DNA of 64,000 bases, taken from the NCBI GenBank assembly GCA_002842045.1, contig PHBX01000007.1:1-64000 (forward strand), read 5' to 3'. This document shows positions 19,222-26,812 of this stretch, piece after piece; positions within the stretch are counted from its first letter, which is position 1, and every line of letters starts with the position of its first letter. A program made the position numbers and the translations under genes. The stretch comes from Chloroflexi bacterium HGW-Chloroflexi-3. Lineage in GTDB: Bacteria; Chloroflexota; Anaerolineae; Anaerolineales; Anaerolineaceae. Under the pieces are notes generated by a model. The model made no database searches and was not told the DNA's origin. It worked only from the letters and a program-made list of their open reading frames with translations.

Positions 19222-20079
19222 TTAAACCAACACGATCAGGATCATAGATCCTAACATGTAGATCGATGCAAATTTGAACAAACTGAAATTTAGCTTTTCT
19301 GAAGGTTTCAAGAGGCTAAAGATGGCGAGTGATATCAATCCTCCTGACAGTATCAGCAATAAATGCAAGAACCCCATTGTCATCCCGACACGAATTGCAG
19401 AAAACCCCATTGCCAGGGTTGCAAGAATACTTGATATGGCAATTAGCAACCGGGTGAATGAAAATCCGAATTTTGATGGAAATGTCGGGATACCAGCAGA
19501 CAGATAATCATCAAAGTGACGCATTGAAAATGTCATGATGTGAGTAGGAATCCAAAAGAGAATCGCAAGTGCCAATGTAATCCCGACCCAATCAATCTGC
19601 CCAATCCCCAAAGTTCTACCAGCCAAAATGGGCATTCCACCTGCTATTCCACCAAAAATGATAGACCAGCAAGATCGTCTTTTGAGCCAGATGGTATAAA
19701 CAAATACATCAAAGAAAATTCCAGCAAAAACGATTAAACCGTAAAATGGGTTGATGATGACTGCCCAGAAGGTTCCGGTGATTGATAAAGCCAACCCCAG
19801 TATCAAGGCTTCTTTTGGAGAGATATCCCCCACTGCTAATGGGCGATAACAAGTTCGTTTCATTTTTGCATCAATATCACGGTCATACCACATGTTTAGA
19901 ACTGTACTCCCACTGATTGTCAAAAATAATGTGGCTGCAGTCCCTAATTGTAATGGAAAATTAAAAACCGGGCACTTGCAGCTCATGAACCCTGCTAAAC
20001 CGGTTGCCAATAGCAGACCGGTTTGCAGGCTCTTGATCAACTTCCAATAGAGGGAGATTTTTCCTTTAATAATTTTCAA
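19222..20079 (-). CDS. ctaB: Heme O synthase (protoheme IX farnesyltransferase)
   Basis: 285 residues, a UbiA-superfamily polyprenyltransferase that adds farnesyl to heme B to make heme O for heme-copper oxidases. The first Asp-rich motif NMWYDRDIDAKMKRT matches NxxxDxxxD, followed by RPLAVGDISPKEAL. The CtaB signature YTIWLKRRSCWSIIFGG has a Ser where most have Asn, then GGIAGGMP. About eight or nine membrane helices are visible. The start appears to be TTG at 20079 with AAGGA before it. It lies 29 bases after the SUMF1-like gene in an operon whose only oxidase-like protein is the divergent gene at 21005-22486, so that protein is its likely customer. Confidence 0.9.
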   Translation of the reverse strand: MKIIKGKISLYWKLIKSLQTGLLLATGLAGFMSCKCPVFNFPLQLGTAATLFLTISGSTVLNMWYDRDIDAKMKRTCYRPLAVGDISPKEALILGLALSITGTFWAVIINPFYGLIVFAGIFFDVFVYTIWLKRRSCWSIIFGGIAGGMPILAGRTLGIGQIDWVGITLALAILFWIPTHIMTFSMRHFDDYLSAGIPTFPSKFGFSFTRLLIAISSILATLAMGFSAIRVGMTMGFLHLLLILSGGLISLAIFSLLKPSEKLNFSLFKFASIYMLGSMILIVLV

Positions 20080-20108
20080 AGCAATTCCTTAATGAATGGT
20101 CTACATGT

Positions 20109-21005
20109 TCATTTTACACATCGAAAACCGAAACCAGGACTTGTATAAGTGGGGATTGAGCTATTTCTTACCCAAATTCGGAGATAATTTTCATAGACAT
20201 CTTTACTGCCACCGCGTAGATAACGGTAATGTTGTTCTTCATAAACATTAGCTGTCCATTCCCAAACATTTCCGGCCATATCAAAAACCCCAAACGGACT
20301 GGGGGAGTTTAAGGTTACATAACCATCATACGTTTTTCCATTATAAAATCCAACTGGTGTGGTGCGAGAACCAAGTGATTTCATGTCTTCAAACGGATCA
20401 CGACTGTTGATCAGATTAGCATTATTTCTTTCAATTGTCTCACCCCAGGGAAATGGGCGGGTGTCTTCACTTCCACGAGCAGCTTTCTCCCACTCCAACT
20501 CGCTGGGTAAGCGCCAATCGTAATATTCACAGTAGGCTTTGGCCCCAAACCAGGAGACCATTGTCATTGGATGATTTGCCCATACAGGCTTGGCTGAGAA
20601 ATTTTGACCGTCATATATGAGGCGTAACATCAGGTCATCTATAGGAATATGGATATAATTACCAGCTGGAATTTCTTCTTCATGGCGTCCACCATGAAAT
20701 TCATCACCGGGATAATATCCAACGATTTGATTACCCTCAATCTTGATGTAACCATCCTTCAAGGCTTCATTTAAATATTTGGCGAATTGTTGGTTGGTTA
20801 CATGTGTAACCATCATTTCATAATCGTAATCGATTTTCGTTTGGAGATTAAATTGTCCTGAATAGAAATATCCAGCAGGTATAAGAGCCCAGGATTCCGG
20901 ATCAACCCCAGTTTCATAAACAGGAGCAAGTGTATTTACATCAACCGGTTTACAAGCAGTAAGGATCAAGATGAATATTACCAGGATGATAGTTACTTTT
21001 TTCAT
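20109..21005 (-). CDS. SUMF1/formylglycine-generating-enzyme-fold lipoprotein, NirV-like
   Basis: 298 residues. A signal peptide with lipobox ILTACKP is followed by an FGE-sulfatase (C-type-lectin-like) domain: MVTHVTNQQFAKYLNEALK, HPMTMVSWFGAKAYCEYY, RLPSELEWEKAARG, FDMAGNVWEWTANVY, YRYLRGGS, and the terminal SPGFGFRCVK. These are the family hallmarks; the first catalytic Cys of true sulfatase-maturing enzymes is not evident, so formylglycine formation is unlikely. A SUMF1-domain protein, NirV, is frequently linked to nitrite-reduction genes, which fits the oxidase-like neighbour. Start and stop overlap the HCO-like gene as TGATG, implying translational coupling. It probably acts outside the membrane; role unknown. 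Confidence 0.85.
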   Translation of the reverse strand: MKKVTIILVIFILILTACKPVDVNTLAPVYETGVDPESWALIPAGYFYSGQFNLQTKIDYDYEMMVTHVTNQQFAKYLNEALKDGYIKIEGNQIVGYYPGDEFHGGRHEEEIPAGNYIHIPIDDLMLRLIYDGQNFSAKPVWANHPMTMVSWFGAKAYCEYYDWRLPSELEWEKAARGSEDTRPFPWGETIERNNANLINSRDPFEDMKSLGSRTTPVGFYNGKTYDGYVTLNSPSPFGVFDMAGNVWEWTANVYEEQHYRYLRGGSKDVYENYLRIWVRNSSIPTYTSPGFGFRCVK

Positions 21006-22486
21006 CAGTTTTCCTCCACATAGGACTCAAGTTTTTCATGGACTTCTTCAGACCACCTGCCATTCTTTTTGAATAGATCAATCAAACGCCACACCATCAG
21101 GGCAGCCAGAGCAACCAACACCACAACCAATCCGATATCTCCTAAAAGAGTGGTGATATTTACAACTGGTTGTTGAAAAGCTTCATCAACAAATAAACGT
21201 TTCATTTCGTAAACGGTCACTGCGCCAAATGCCAGATCAGAAAAGATGATAACGGACCAACCAAACCACTGCCGTGCTTTTCCCTTAAGACCTGCAAAAT
21301 CTGCGTAGTATAGTAGCAAAATTGTTGCTGTCAGTGTTGCCAGAATATGCCAGTGACCTGTCAGGATTAATTTTTCATCCATGAACGGCCAATATCTGAA
21401 AATTTCATCCAGTTTCACGGCTACGAAAATACCCACCCCACTGACAGTGAAGTTCATAAATACCATTTGCCAGGTTACCCCAAATTTCAGGGGATCTCTA
21501 ACCAGGGCTGCAACACCCTGAAAAAAATTGCCTTTTTTCTTGCCTTTCTCGGCAAGACCTTCCTTAATTAATTTGTCCCATGAGTAGATTACCAGAAGTA
21601 ATGCGCCCAACATTGCAACAGTAGAACCACCATAAATAATTGCATGAGCAATCCCTTCGAATGGAACAACCAGCCAGGTTCCCATTGATAATACGATTGA
21701 TCCGACGATGAATAATGGCATGGCGATTTTATGGAGAATGCCTTTGAAATCCATGTATCTACAAATTATCAAGGCACATGCAATTGCAATGAGTGCCAGC
21801 ATGATATGCAGGTGACCAATGATTGATTTTTGCAGCGTGGTCTTAATTGGTTCTCGCACGACATTTTCTGCCAGAAAGGTAAAGAACCCATTGCCGTAGA
21901 ATGAACCAGGAATTGCGCCAAATAAGGCGGAAGCCAGGGTTACAATGGAGACAGAAAAGAAGGCTACTCGCTCCAGATCATAACCGGATTTGGAATGGGA
22001 ATAGGCAAGGTTTTTCACTTTGTATTCTTTCCTCCATGGCCATAATGCGTATGCCAGGAGACAGCCAGCAAAGAAAATCAGTGTCAATCCTGCGATGTAA
22101 ATGCCATGCATGATCCAACTGGTGCCCCAATAAGCGAAGGGGAGTCCACCAATGATGGCAGCCAGATAACCAAAAGTGATTGTGCTATTAATCTGCACTC
22201 GTTGATTTTCTTTCATGGCAACTAATTCTGTGATCATGTAAGTTTCAATTGCGATAACTGCCATCGCAATTGTGTGATACAGAATAATCAAACGTCCTTC
22301 TCTCTCAGCTTCGACCAGATCAATGCCAAAAGTTTTAACGATAACTTCTTTGACACCTAGATCTGCCATCGGTCCGGATAATGATCCAAAGAATGCAGAA
22401 ATCAACGCACATAGGGCAATTGCAACGAGAATCAGACCTTTGGTTGATGTGAAGAGATAATTAAATCGGGTTTTAAAAGCCAGCAT
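21005..22486 (-). CDS. Divergent heme-copper-oxidase-like 12-helix membrane protein
   Basis: 493 residues from the ATG at 22486 (AAGGAG upstream). Twelve membrane helices can be drawn, as in oxidase/NO-reductase subunit I. Histidines in the membrane: H71 in helix 2 (LYHTIAMAV), H127 in helix 4, H225/H227 in helix 6 (IIGHLHIML), H281 in helix 8 and H378/H380 in helix 10 (LTGHWHILAT). Helix 2 plus the helix 10 HxH match the low-spin and high-spin heme ligands of the superfamily. The HPEVY motif and the helix 7 HH pair that bind CuB or FeB are absent. Neighbours (heme O synthase, SUMF1/NirV-like, Crp/Fnr regulator, CxxCH lipoprotein) suggest heme-based respiration or NO chemistry. No subunit II or NorC is nearby. 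Superfamily call is moderately confident; activity unknown. Confidence 0.7.
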   Translation of the reverse strand: MLAFKTRFNYLFTSTKGLILVAIALCALISAFFGSLSGPMADLGVKEVIVKTFGIDLVEAEREGRLIILYHTIAMAVIAIETYMITELVAMKENQRVQINSTITFGYLAAIIGGLPFAYWGTSWIMHGIYIAGLTLIFFAGCLLAYALWPWRKEYKVKNLAYSHSKSGYDLERVAFFSVSIVTLASALFGAIPGSFYGNGFFTFLAENVVREPIKTTLQKSIIGHLHIMLALIAIACALIICRYMDFKGILHKIAMPLFIVGSIVLSMGTWLVVPFEGIAHAIIYGGSTVAMLGALLLVIYSWDKLIKEGLAEKGKKKGNFFQGVAALVRDPLKFGVTWQMVFMNFTVSGVGIFVAVKLDEIFRYWPFMDEKLILTGHWHILATLTATILLLYYADFAGLKGKARQWFGWSVIIFSDLAFGAVTVYEMKRLFVDEAFQQPVVNITTLLGDIGLVVVLVALAALMVWRLIDLFKKNGRWSEEVHEKLESYVEEN

Positions 22487-22577
22487 TGATGCTCCTTCAG
22501 AAAAATTTCTAAAACTTTTATTGTGTAATTTTGCACATATTAGCACATTGATGGTTAAAAGTCATTAACAAAAGTTA

Positions 22578-22592
22578 ATATCAGCGTGATAT
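22578..22592. promoter_or_regulatory. Palindrome upstream of the HCO-like operon
   Basis: ATATCA-GCG-TGATAT, a perfect inverted repeat about 90 bases upstream of the HCO-like start. Closer to the gene is TGTGTAATTTTGCACA (about 22534-22549), which resembles a CRP-family site with TGTG/CACA ends. The TTG-N8-CAA motif found upstream of the neighbouring genes is not present here. Confidence 0.3.
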
Positions 22593-22647
22593 CGATTAAA
22601 AAATCTTTTAACAAAGATAATTTTTGAATTGTCAGAATTAAACAGAA

Positions 22648-22690
22648 AGGTGAGAAATCCGTTGCGTTTTTATGCTTTTCATTCTCACCT
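22648..22690. terminator. Hairpin after the 22741-23517 gene, possible terminator
   Basis: AGGTGAGAA and TTCTCACCT form a perfect nine-base stem around a 25-base loop, in the 254-base gap between the HCO-like operon and the membrane-protein gene upstream of it. The T-tract on the minus strand is poor; eight T lie nine bases past the stem on the plus strand. Function as terminator is tentative. Confidence 0.35.
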
Positions 22691-22740
22691 CTTCGATCAT
22701 TTTTTTTACTTTTAAAAAGCTTGATTAATGTATGGATTTT

Positions 22741-23517
22741 TCAATCAACAGCATTCGTCCATTTTTGCCATAAATTGGGGATGACGAGAATAAAGACCAT
22801 AGCCAGACTGGCAATGGGGGCTAATGCAAATAACGAGAAGCGACCCAGCTCTTGCGCCGTAATGACTGCTAATGGAATTCCAACTATTAACTCTGTTACT
22901 CCTGCTAGTAAACCAACGGGTACCATCCAATTTTTGGGTTTTGTCAAAATACCAAAAGTCACAATTGCCCATCCAATCATTGCCACCCAATGAAGACTGA
23001 CCACCAGATAAAATATTGGAGTTCCTACAGTGATAATTCGACTTGTGCTGGACACTCCATTCATAAAGCAGAAAATGTAGGTGATACCAGTTCCCATGCC
23101 CAATAATATTCTACTCCACGGGATTTCTCCGACTTTCCAAAGAAAAACAAAGTAGAAAAGGATATAAGGAAAAAACAACATGAAATAAACAGGTGGTAAG
23201 CTGGCTGCCATGAATGGTATATTAATAAAGAAGCTGGCTAACAATGCTAAAATAATCCCAATGACTGAGAGGGTATATGCCCAGTTTTTCTTAACAAAAA
23301 AGCCGTAAGCACTGACCAGGAAAAAGGCAGATGCAAGAAAACCTACATCACCCAATCCTGGATGGATATATTTCAATAAAATCTCACAACCTGGCTCAGC
23401 TGATTCTGCGGACATTCCAGCCACATACCACTGGAAAAACAGAACAAAATGACCGACGATACCAATGATAGCTGCGATGAGCGCCATTATTCCACCTAAA
23501 ACATTATTTTTCTTCAT
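22741..23517 (-). CDS. Multi-pass membrane protein of unknown function with an Fnr/NnrR-type operator
   Basis: 258 residues, about seven or eight hydrophobic helices, beginning GGIMALIAAIIGIVGHFVLF and ending near AIASLAMVFILVIPNLW-like sequence. One conspicuous extracytoplasmic-looking loop carries SAEPGCEILLKYIHPGLGD with a Cys and a His. A second region reads VVSLHWVAMIGWAIVTFG. I recognise no family. GGAGG lies just before the ATG. A TTG-N8-CAA operator and a matching -10 hexamer lie upstream with class II geometry, so expression probably follows the neighbouring Crp/Fnr regulator. Its placement between the HCO-like operon and the CxxCH lipoprotein suggests a part in the same membrane process. 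Confidence 0.75.
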   Translation of the reverse strand: MKKNNVLGGIMALIAAIIGIVGHFVLFFQWYVAGMSAESAEPGCEILLKYIHPGLGDVGFLASAFFLVSAYGFFVKKNWAYTLSVIGIILALLASFFINIPFMAASLPPVYFMLFFPYILFYFVFLWKVGEIPWSRILLGMGTGITYIFCFMNGVSSTSRIITVGTPIFYLVVSLHWVAMIGWAIVTFGILTKPKNWMVPVGLLAGVTELIVGIPLAVITAQELGRFSLFALAPIASLAMVFILVIPNLWQKWTNAVD

Positions 23518-23548
23518 TTTTCCTCCATAATTCTTTAATCTCTTGTAA

Positions 23549-23590
23549 TAAATATCACAAATACCTGCTTACAACTTTGACTTAAAGCAA
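23549..23590 (-). promoter_or_regulatory. Crp/Fnr-type (NnrR/Dnr-like) operator and promoter of the 22741-23517 gene
   Basis: On the minus strand TTGCTTTAAGTCAA (23577-23590) matches TTG-N8-CAA. Exactly 22 bases downstream is TATTTA (23549-23554), a usable -10, so the operator would be centred near -41.5, the class II activator position of Fnr-family proteins. A near copy occurs at 24077-24090. NnrR and Dnr nitrogen-oxide regulators use sites of this form. Confidence 0.6.
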
Positions 23591-23609
23591 ATAGCAGAAG
23601 TCTTCGCTG

Positions 23610-24011
23610 TTATTCGTCAGTCATGTGGCAAGAATTGCATCCTTTGTAATAGGCTGTGTTGTTGTGTGCAGCAACATAAATAATTGCATCAGGCTCAACA
23701 GTAAAGTTACAATCATCCAAAAAATTCGATTTATCCTCCCATTCATGGATTTCAATATCACAACCTACGTAGACCAATCCTTCCAGATGGTTATTGCACA
23801 ATTGACCTGAAACTAAATGGTCAAAATCTTTCATTTTTCTTTTAATTTCGATTTGTTGAGGATTGAGTTGGTTTTCTGTTATCGATGGAAATGGATTGGA
23901 GCGTTTTCGATAGGTAATCATTCCAGGGGTACACAAAGAACGCGCATCCATGCAGCCGCTTAACTGGACAATGAAAAAAAGTGTAAAGATGAGAAGTATT
24001 TTGTTTTTCAT
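23610..24011 (-). CDS. Small lipoprotein with a C-terminal CxxCH heme motif
   Basis: 133 residues from the ATG at 24011 (AAGGAAG upstream). A signal peptide ends in the lipobox QLSGC. The mature part has Cys residues in SLCTPGM, GQLCNNH, VGCDIEI and DDCNF, and ends GCNSCHMTDE, so the only CxxCH motif lies five residues from the C-terminus. That suggests covalent heme c attachment at the very end of the chain, or alternatively a Cys-rich metal site. I know no family with this layout. It has its own Fnr-type operator and lies between the membrane-protein gene and the Crp/Fnr regulator. Electron transfer to the nearby oxidase-like protein is an inference. Confidence 0.65.
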   Translation of the reverse strand: MKNKILLIFTLFFIVQLSGCMDARSLCTPGMITYRKRSNPFPSITENQLNPQQIEIKRKMKDFDHLVSGQLCNNHLEGLVYVGCDIEIHEWEDKSNFLDDCNFTVEPDAIIYVAAHNNTAYYKGCNSCHMTDE

Positions 24012-24051
24012 TAAACTTCCTTCAAGTGAAAAGTTAGGATTATTAAAGTTT

Positions 24052-24090
24052 GTAATAGATTTCACATATAAATTCTTTGACTTAAGGCAA
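24052..24090 (-). promoter_or_regulatory. Second TTG-N8-CAA operator, upstream of the CxxCH lipoprotein
   Basis: TTGCCTTAAGTCAA on the minus strand (24077-24090), a near-palindrome differing by one base from the copy at 23577-23590. TATTAC (24052-24057) is a possible -10 for the lipoprotein, 19 bases away. The similarity to the other promoter extends further: TTGTAATA(A/G)AT(A/T)TCACA occurs in both. The operator is also 63 bases before the regulator gene at 24154, so autoregulation is possible. Confidence 0.6.
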
Positions 24091-24153
24091 ATAGAGGAAA
24101 TGACTACCAATAGAAAAAAATATTTTCTGCTATAGTTAATCGAGGAGAAATTA

Positions 24154-24837
24154 ATGAAAGAATCAGCAATGTTATTTGACCAAAGCCCAGTGTTCTCAGT
24201 CTTGTCAGATGATAAAAAAGTTCTGGTTAAGAATCAGGCAATCTTCAAAAGATATGCTAAAGGAGAGTTTCTCGCCATTGATGGGGATATCTGGCCTTAC
24301 ATGTTTTTAATTGCCAAAGGAAGTATTCATGCACTGAAGAGTTCTTTGGAAGGCCGTAGCCTGGTTGTTACGACTTTTTATGCAGGTGATATATTTTGGG
24401 GTCTTGCATTTTTCTATGAAGGGATGCCAATGCCTGTTTCCCTGGAGGTTGTTGAGAATACCACTATCATGCTTTGGTCAGCTGAGAGTCTCATACCGAT
24501 ACTTAAAAGTGAAGGTGCAGCAGGGTGGGAATTATCACGTTTAATGGTGTATAAAATGCTGCGAGCAAGTGAAATCCTTGAAGAGATGACTTTTCGACCT
24601 GTCGCTGGGAGATTGGCAAAATTATTGATGGATACTGTCCGTGATCAACACAATGGCCCGATAACCAGAAGTTTAACCCTGGATGAAATGGCTGCCAGAA
24701 TTGGGTCAACCAGAGAGATGGTTTGTCGTTTCCTGCACCGTTTTGCAGATGATGGAATTATTGATATCACCCGTACGGAATTCCGTGTGATGGATTCTAA
24801 TAAATTAGCAAAAGTAGCTACGAATTCTAAAGGTTGA
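24154..24837 (+). CDS. Crp/Fnr family transcriptional regulator
   Basis: 227 residues. An N-terminal cyclic-nucleotide-binding-type beta-roll (residues ~10-125) with KGEFLAIDGD and FYAGDIFWGLAFF is followed by the long dimer helix and a C-terminal winged helix SLTLDEMAARIGSTREMVCR. The recognition helix keeps Arg-Glu...Arg; the Ser of FNR (ETISR) is Cys here. The Fe-S cysteines of FNR are absent and the cAMP phosphate-cassette RSA motif is not seen, so the sensor chemistry is open; heme or NO sensing as in Dnr would fit the context. CGAGGAGAA precedes the ATG. The gene is divergent from the CxxCH lipoprotein, and two TTG-N8-CAA sites flank it. It is the obvious candidate regulator of the 18.5-24 kb cluster. 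Confidence 0.9.
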   Translation: MKESAMLFDQSPVFSVLSDDKKVLVKNQAIFKRYAKGEFLAIDGDIWPYMFLIAKGSIHALKSSLEGRSLVVTTFYAGDIFWGLAFFYEGMPMPVSLEVVENTTIMLWSAESLIPILKSEGAAGWELSRLMVYKMLRASEILEEMTFRPVAGRLAKLLMDTVRDQHNGPITRSLTLDEMAARIGSTREMVCRFLHRFADDGIIDITRTEFRVMDSNKLAKVATNSKG

Positions 24838-24961
24838 TTGATCACTGTTAATATCCATTGAAGAATTTGAATTATTCTTTTTCATAAAGGAAGTTTTTTT
24901 AAAATTGATGTTAAATCAAGGAAACTCTACCAGGAATCTGATGATAAAATTCATTCAGATG

Positions 24962-24992
24962 TTGGTATGTTTTGGCAAGTTTCATTTATAAT
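24962..24992 (+). promoter_or_regulatory. Candidate pst promoter giving a leaderless mRNA
   Basis: TATAAT at 24987-24992 lies seven bases before the pstS ATG at 25000, so transcription would start at or next to the start codon. A partial -35 TTGGTA is at 24962-24967 with a long 19-base spacer. No Shine-Dalgarno is present before that ATG. No convincing Pho box was seen. Confidence 0.35.
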
Positions 24993-24999
24993 TTTTAAT

Positions 25000-25896
25000 A
25001 TGCGGAAAGTTTTTTCTTATATTTTTATTGTGTTGTTCTTTTCAATTCTTTTATTGTCTGGATGTCAAAAAAGTAATAATGGGAATCAGTCTGCTGATCA
25101 AAATGCGACCGATTATTATTATCTGGAAAATAAAGGGTCTGATACGATGGTTAACCTGGCATTGTATTGGGCAGAAGAATATCAAAAGCTACATCCCGAA
25201 GTTCGGATTTCTGTTACTGGAGGGGGAAGTGGGACTGGAATTTCTTCGTTGATCAATAATACTGTTGATCTGGCAAATGCATCCCGACAAATCAAATTGG
25301 AAGAGATAGAAAGTGCAAATAAAAACGGGGTGGAACCTATTGAATATGTTGTCGCAAGAGATGCGATCGCTGTGATTGTTCATCCTGAAAATCCGATCAA
25401 TCAATTAACATTGCAAGAAATTTCAGATATTTACACAGGAAAAATCCAAAACTGGAATCAATTAGGTGGCGAAGACAGACCAATCGTTCGCCTTTCGAGG
25501 GAAACAAATTCTGGGACACATGTCTACTTCCTGGAAGAGGTCATCCGCCTGGGAAATTCCAAAGATAAGACAATTTTCTCGGCGAACACATTATTACTTC
25601 CTTCATCAGAAGGAATTATTGCGGAAGTTCGGGCAAATCGTAACGCAATTGGTTATGATGGATTGGGTTATATCACTGAGGAAGTTAAAGTGCTTGGAAT
25701 TGCCAGAGAAAAAGGGACAGATTATATATTTCCATCATTGAACACTGTTAATGAAAACCTTTATGCCATTTCCAGAAATTTATACATCTATGCTCCGGGC
25801 ACACCACCAACATTTGTAAAAGCTTATCTTGACTGGATAATGACATCAGAAGGGCAAAAAATTGTTGATGATTTAGGTTTCATTCCAGTTGAATGA
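25000..25896 (+). CDS. pstS: Phosphate ABC transporter substrate-binding lipoprotein
   Basis: About 298 residues. MRKVFSYIFIV then a hydrophobic stretch ends in LLLSGCQ, a clean lipobox. The mature part is the PstS-type binding protein: ENKGSDTMVNLALYWAEEYQ, VTGGGSGTGISSLINNTVDL, ANASRQIK, DIYTGKIQNWNQLGG, RETNSGTHVYF, and VKAYLDWIMTSEGQKIV. It captures inorganic phosphate outside the membrane for PstCAB. The ATG at 25000 gives the best signal peptide; an in-frame ATG at 24967 would add a hydrophobic tail ahead of it. It overlaps or abuts pstC. No phoU follows the operon in this window. Confidence 0.93.
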   Translation: MRKVFSYIFIVLFFSILLLSGCQKSNNGNQSADQNATDYYYLENKGSDTMVNLALYWAEEYQKLHPEVRISVTGGGSGTGISSLINNTVDLANASRQIKLEEIESANKNGVEPIEYVVARDAIAVIVHPENPINQLTLQEISDIYTGKIQNWNQLGGEDRPIVRLSRETNSGTHVYFLEEVIRLGNSKDKTIFSANTLLLPSSEGIIAEVRANRNAIGYDGLGYITEEVKVLGIAREKGTDYIFPSLNTVNENLYAISRNLYIYAPGTPPTFVKAYLDWIMTSEGQKIVDDLGFIPVE

Positions 25897-25904
25897 GGAA
25901 AACT

Positions 25905-26804
25905 ATGAAAGAAAATCAAACAAGGATTTTTGAAAAAATAATTACCCGGACAATTCAATTTTCGGGGTATTCTTCGATCCTGTTTGTTTTACTCATTTTA
26001 TTTTTTCTATTATCAGAAGGGACCCCTGCTCTTTTTGATGTGCCATTATCACAGTTATTTTCTGAGCGATGGTATCCCATTGAGGATTACTACGGGATCC
26101 TTCCATTAATATTGGGTTCTTTGGTTGTCACACTGGGAGCATCGTTGGTTGCGGTTCCATTTGGTATTCTGACAGCGGTTTTCATCGCAGAAATTGCCCC
26201 AAAATGGCTGCAGGAAATAATGAAACCGTTGGTAGAGTTATTGGCAGGTTTACCAAGTGTTGTACTTGGTTTTCTGGGTATCCTGGTGGTTTCACCTTTT
26301 CTGCGTGACACATTGAATTTGCCCACCGGGCTCACTGCTTTGACAGGCTCCTTATTGTTAGGTGGCATCGCCATTCCAACCATTGTGTCCATTTCGGAGG
26401 ATGCGCTCAATAATGTTCCGGAATCTTATCGACACGGCTCACTGGCTTTGGGATTAACCCGCTGGCAGACGATCTGGGGTGTGACAGTGCCAGCTGCCAA
26501 ATCGGGAATTCTGATGGCAGTAATGTTAGGTGTAGGAAGAACCATTGGAGAAACGATGACCGTCATGATGGTTACCGGAAATGCTCCTGTTGTGCCAACA
26601 ACTTTACAGGCATTATTTATGCCCATTCGTACGATGACTGCCACAATCGCTTCTGAAATGGGGGAGGTTGCCACGGGCAGCTCGCACTATCATGTGTTGT
26701 TTTTCATAGGTATTGTTCTGTTTTTATTCACCTTATTGGTAAATGTAATCGCTTCCAATATCAGTTCCCGGAAACTAAAACGATCTGAGAGAATCTTATC
26801 CTGA
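25905..26804 (+). CDS. pstC: Phosphate ABC transporter permease PstC
   Basis: About 299 residues, six membrane helices. The permease loop signature EDALNNVPESYRHGSLALGL, with TRWQTIWGVTVPAAKSGI, couples to the ATPase. FGILTAVFIAEIAP and LAGLPSVVLGFLGILVV are typical of PstC. GAGGA seven bases before the ATG at 25905 supports that start; an in-frame ATG at 25893 overlaps the pstS stop. It forms the membrane channel with PstA, whose gene follows after eight bases. Confidence 0.93.
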   Translation: MKENQTRIFEKIITRTIQFSGYSSILFVLLILFFLLSEGTPALFDVPLSQLFSERWYPIEDYYGILPLILGSLVVTLGASLVAVPFGILTAVFIAEIAPKWLQEIMKPLVELLAGLPSVVLGFLGILVVSPFLRDTLNLPTGLTALTGSLLLGGIAIPTIVSISEDALNNVPESYRHGSLALGLTRWQTIWGVTVPAAKSGILMAVMLGVGRTIGETMTVMMVTGNAPVVPTTLQALFMPIRTMTATIASEMGEVATGSSHYHVLFFIGIVLFLFTLLVNVIASNISSRKLKRSERILS

Positions 26805-26812
26805 GAGAATTT

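Noticed and set aside
20109..21005. SUMF1-domain gene as a true sulfatase-maturing formylglycine-generating enzyme
   Set aside because: Only the terminal GFRC cysteine is evident and no sulfatase gene is nearby; NirV-like is a better fit.
24154..24837. Regulator as an oxygen-sensing FNR
   Set aside because: It has a single Cys (in the recognition helix), so it cannot hold the FNR [4Fe-4S] cluster.
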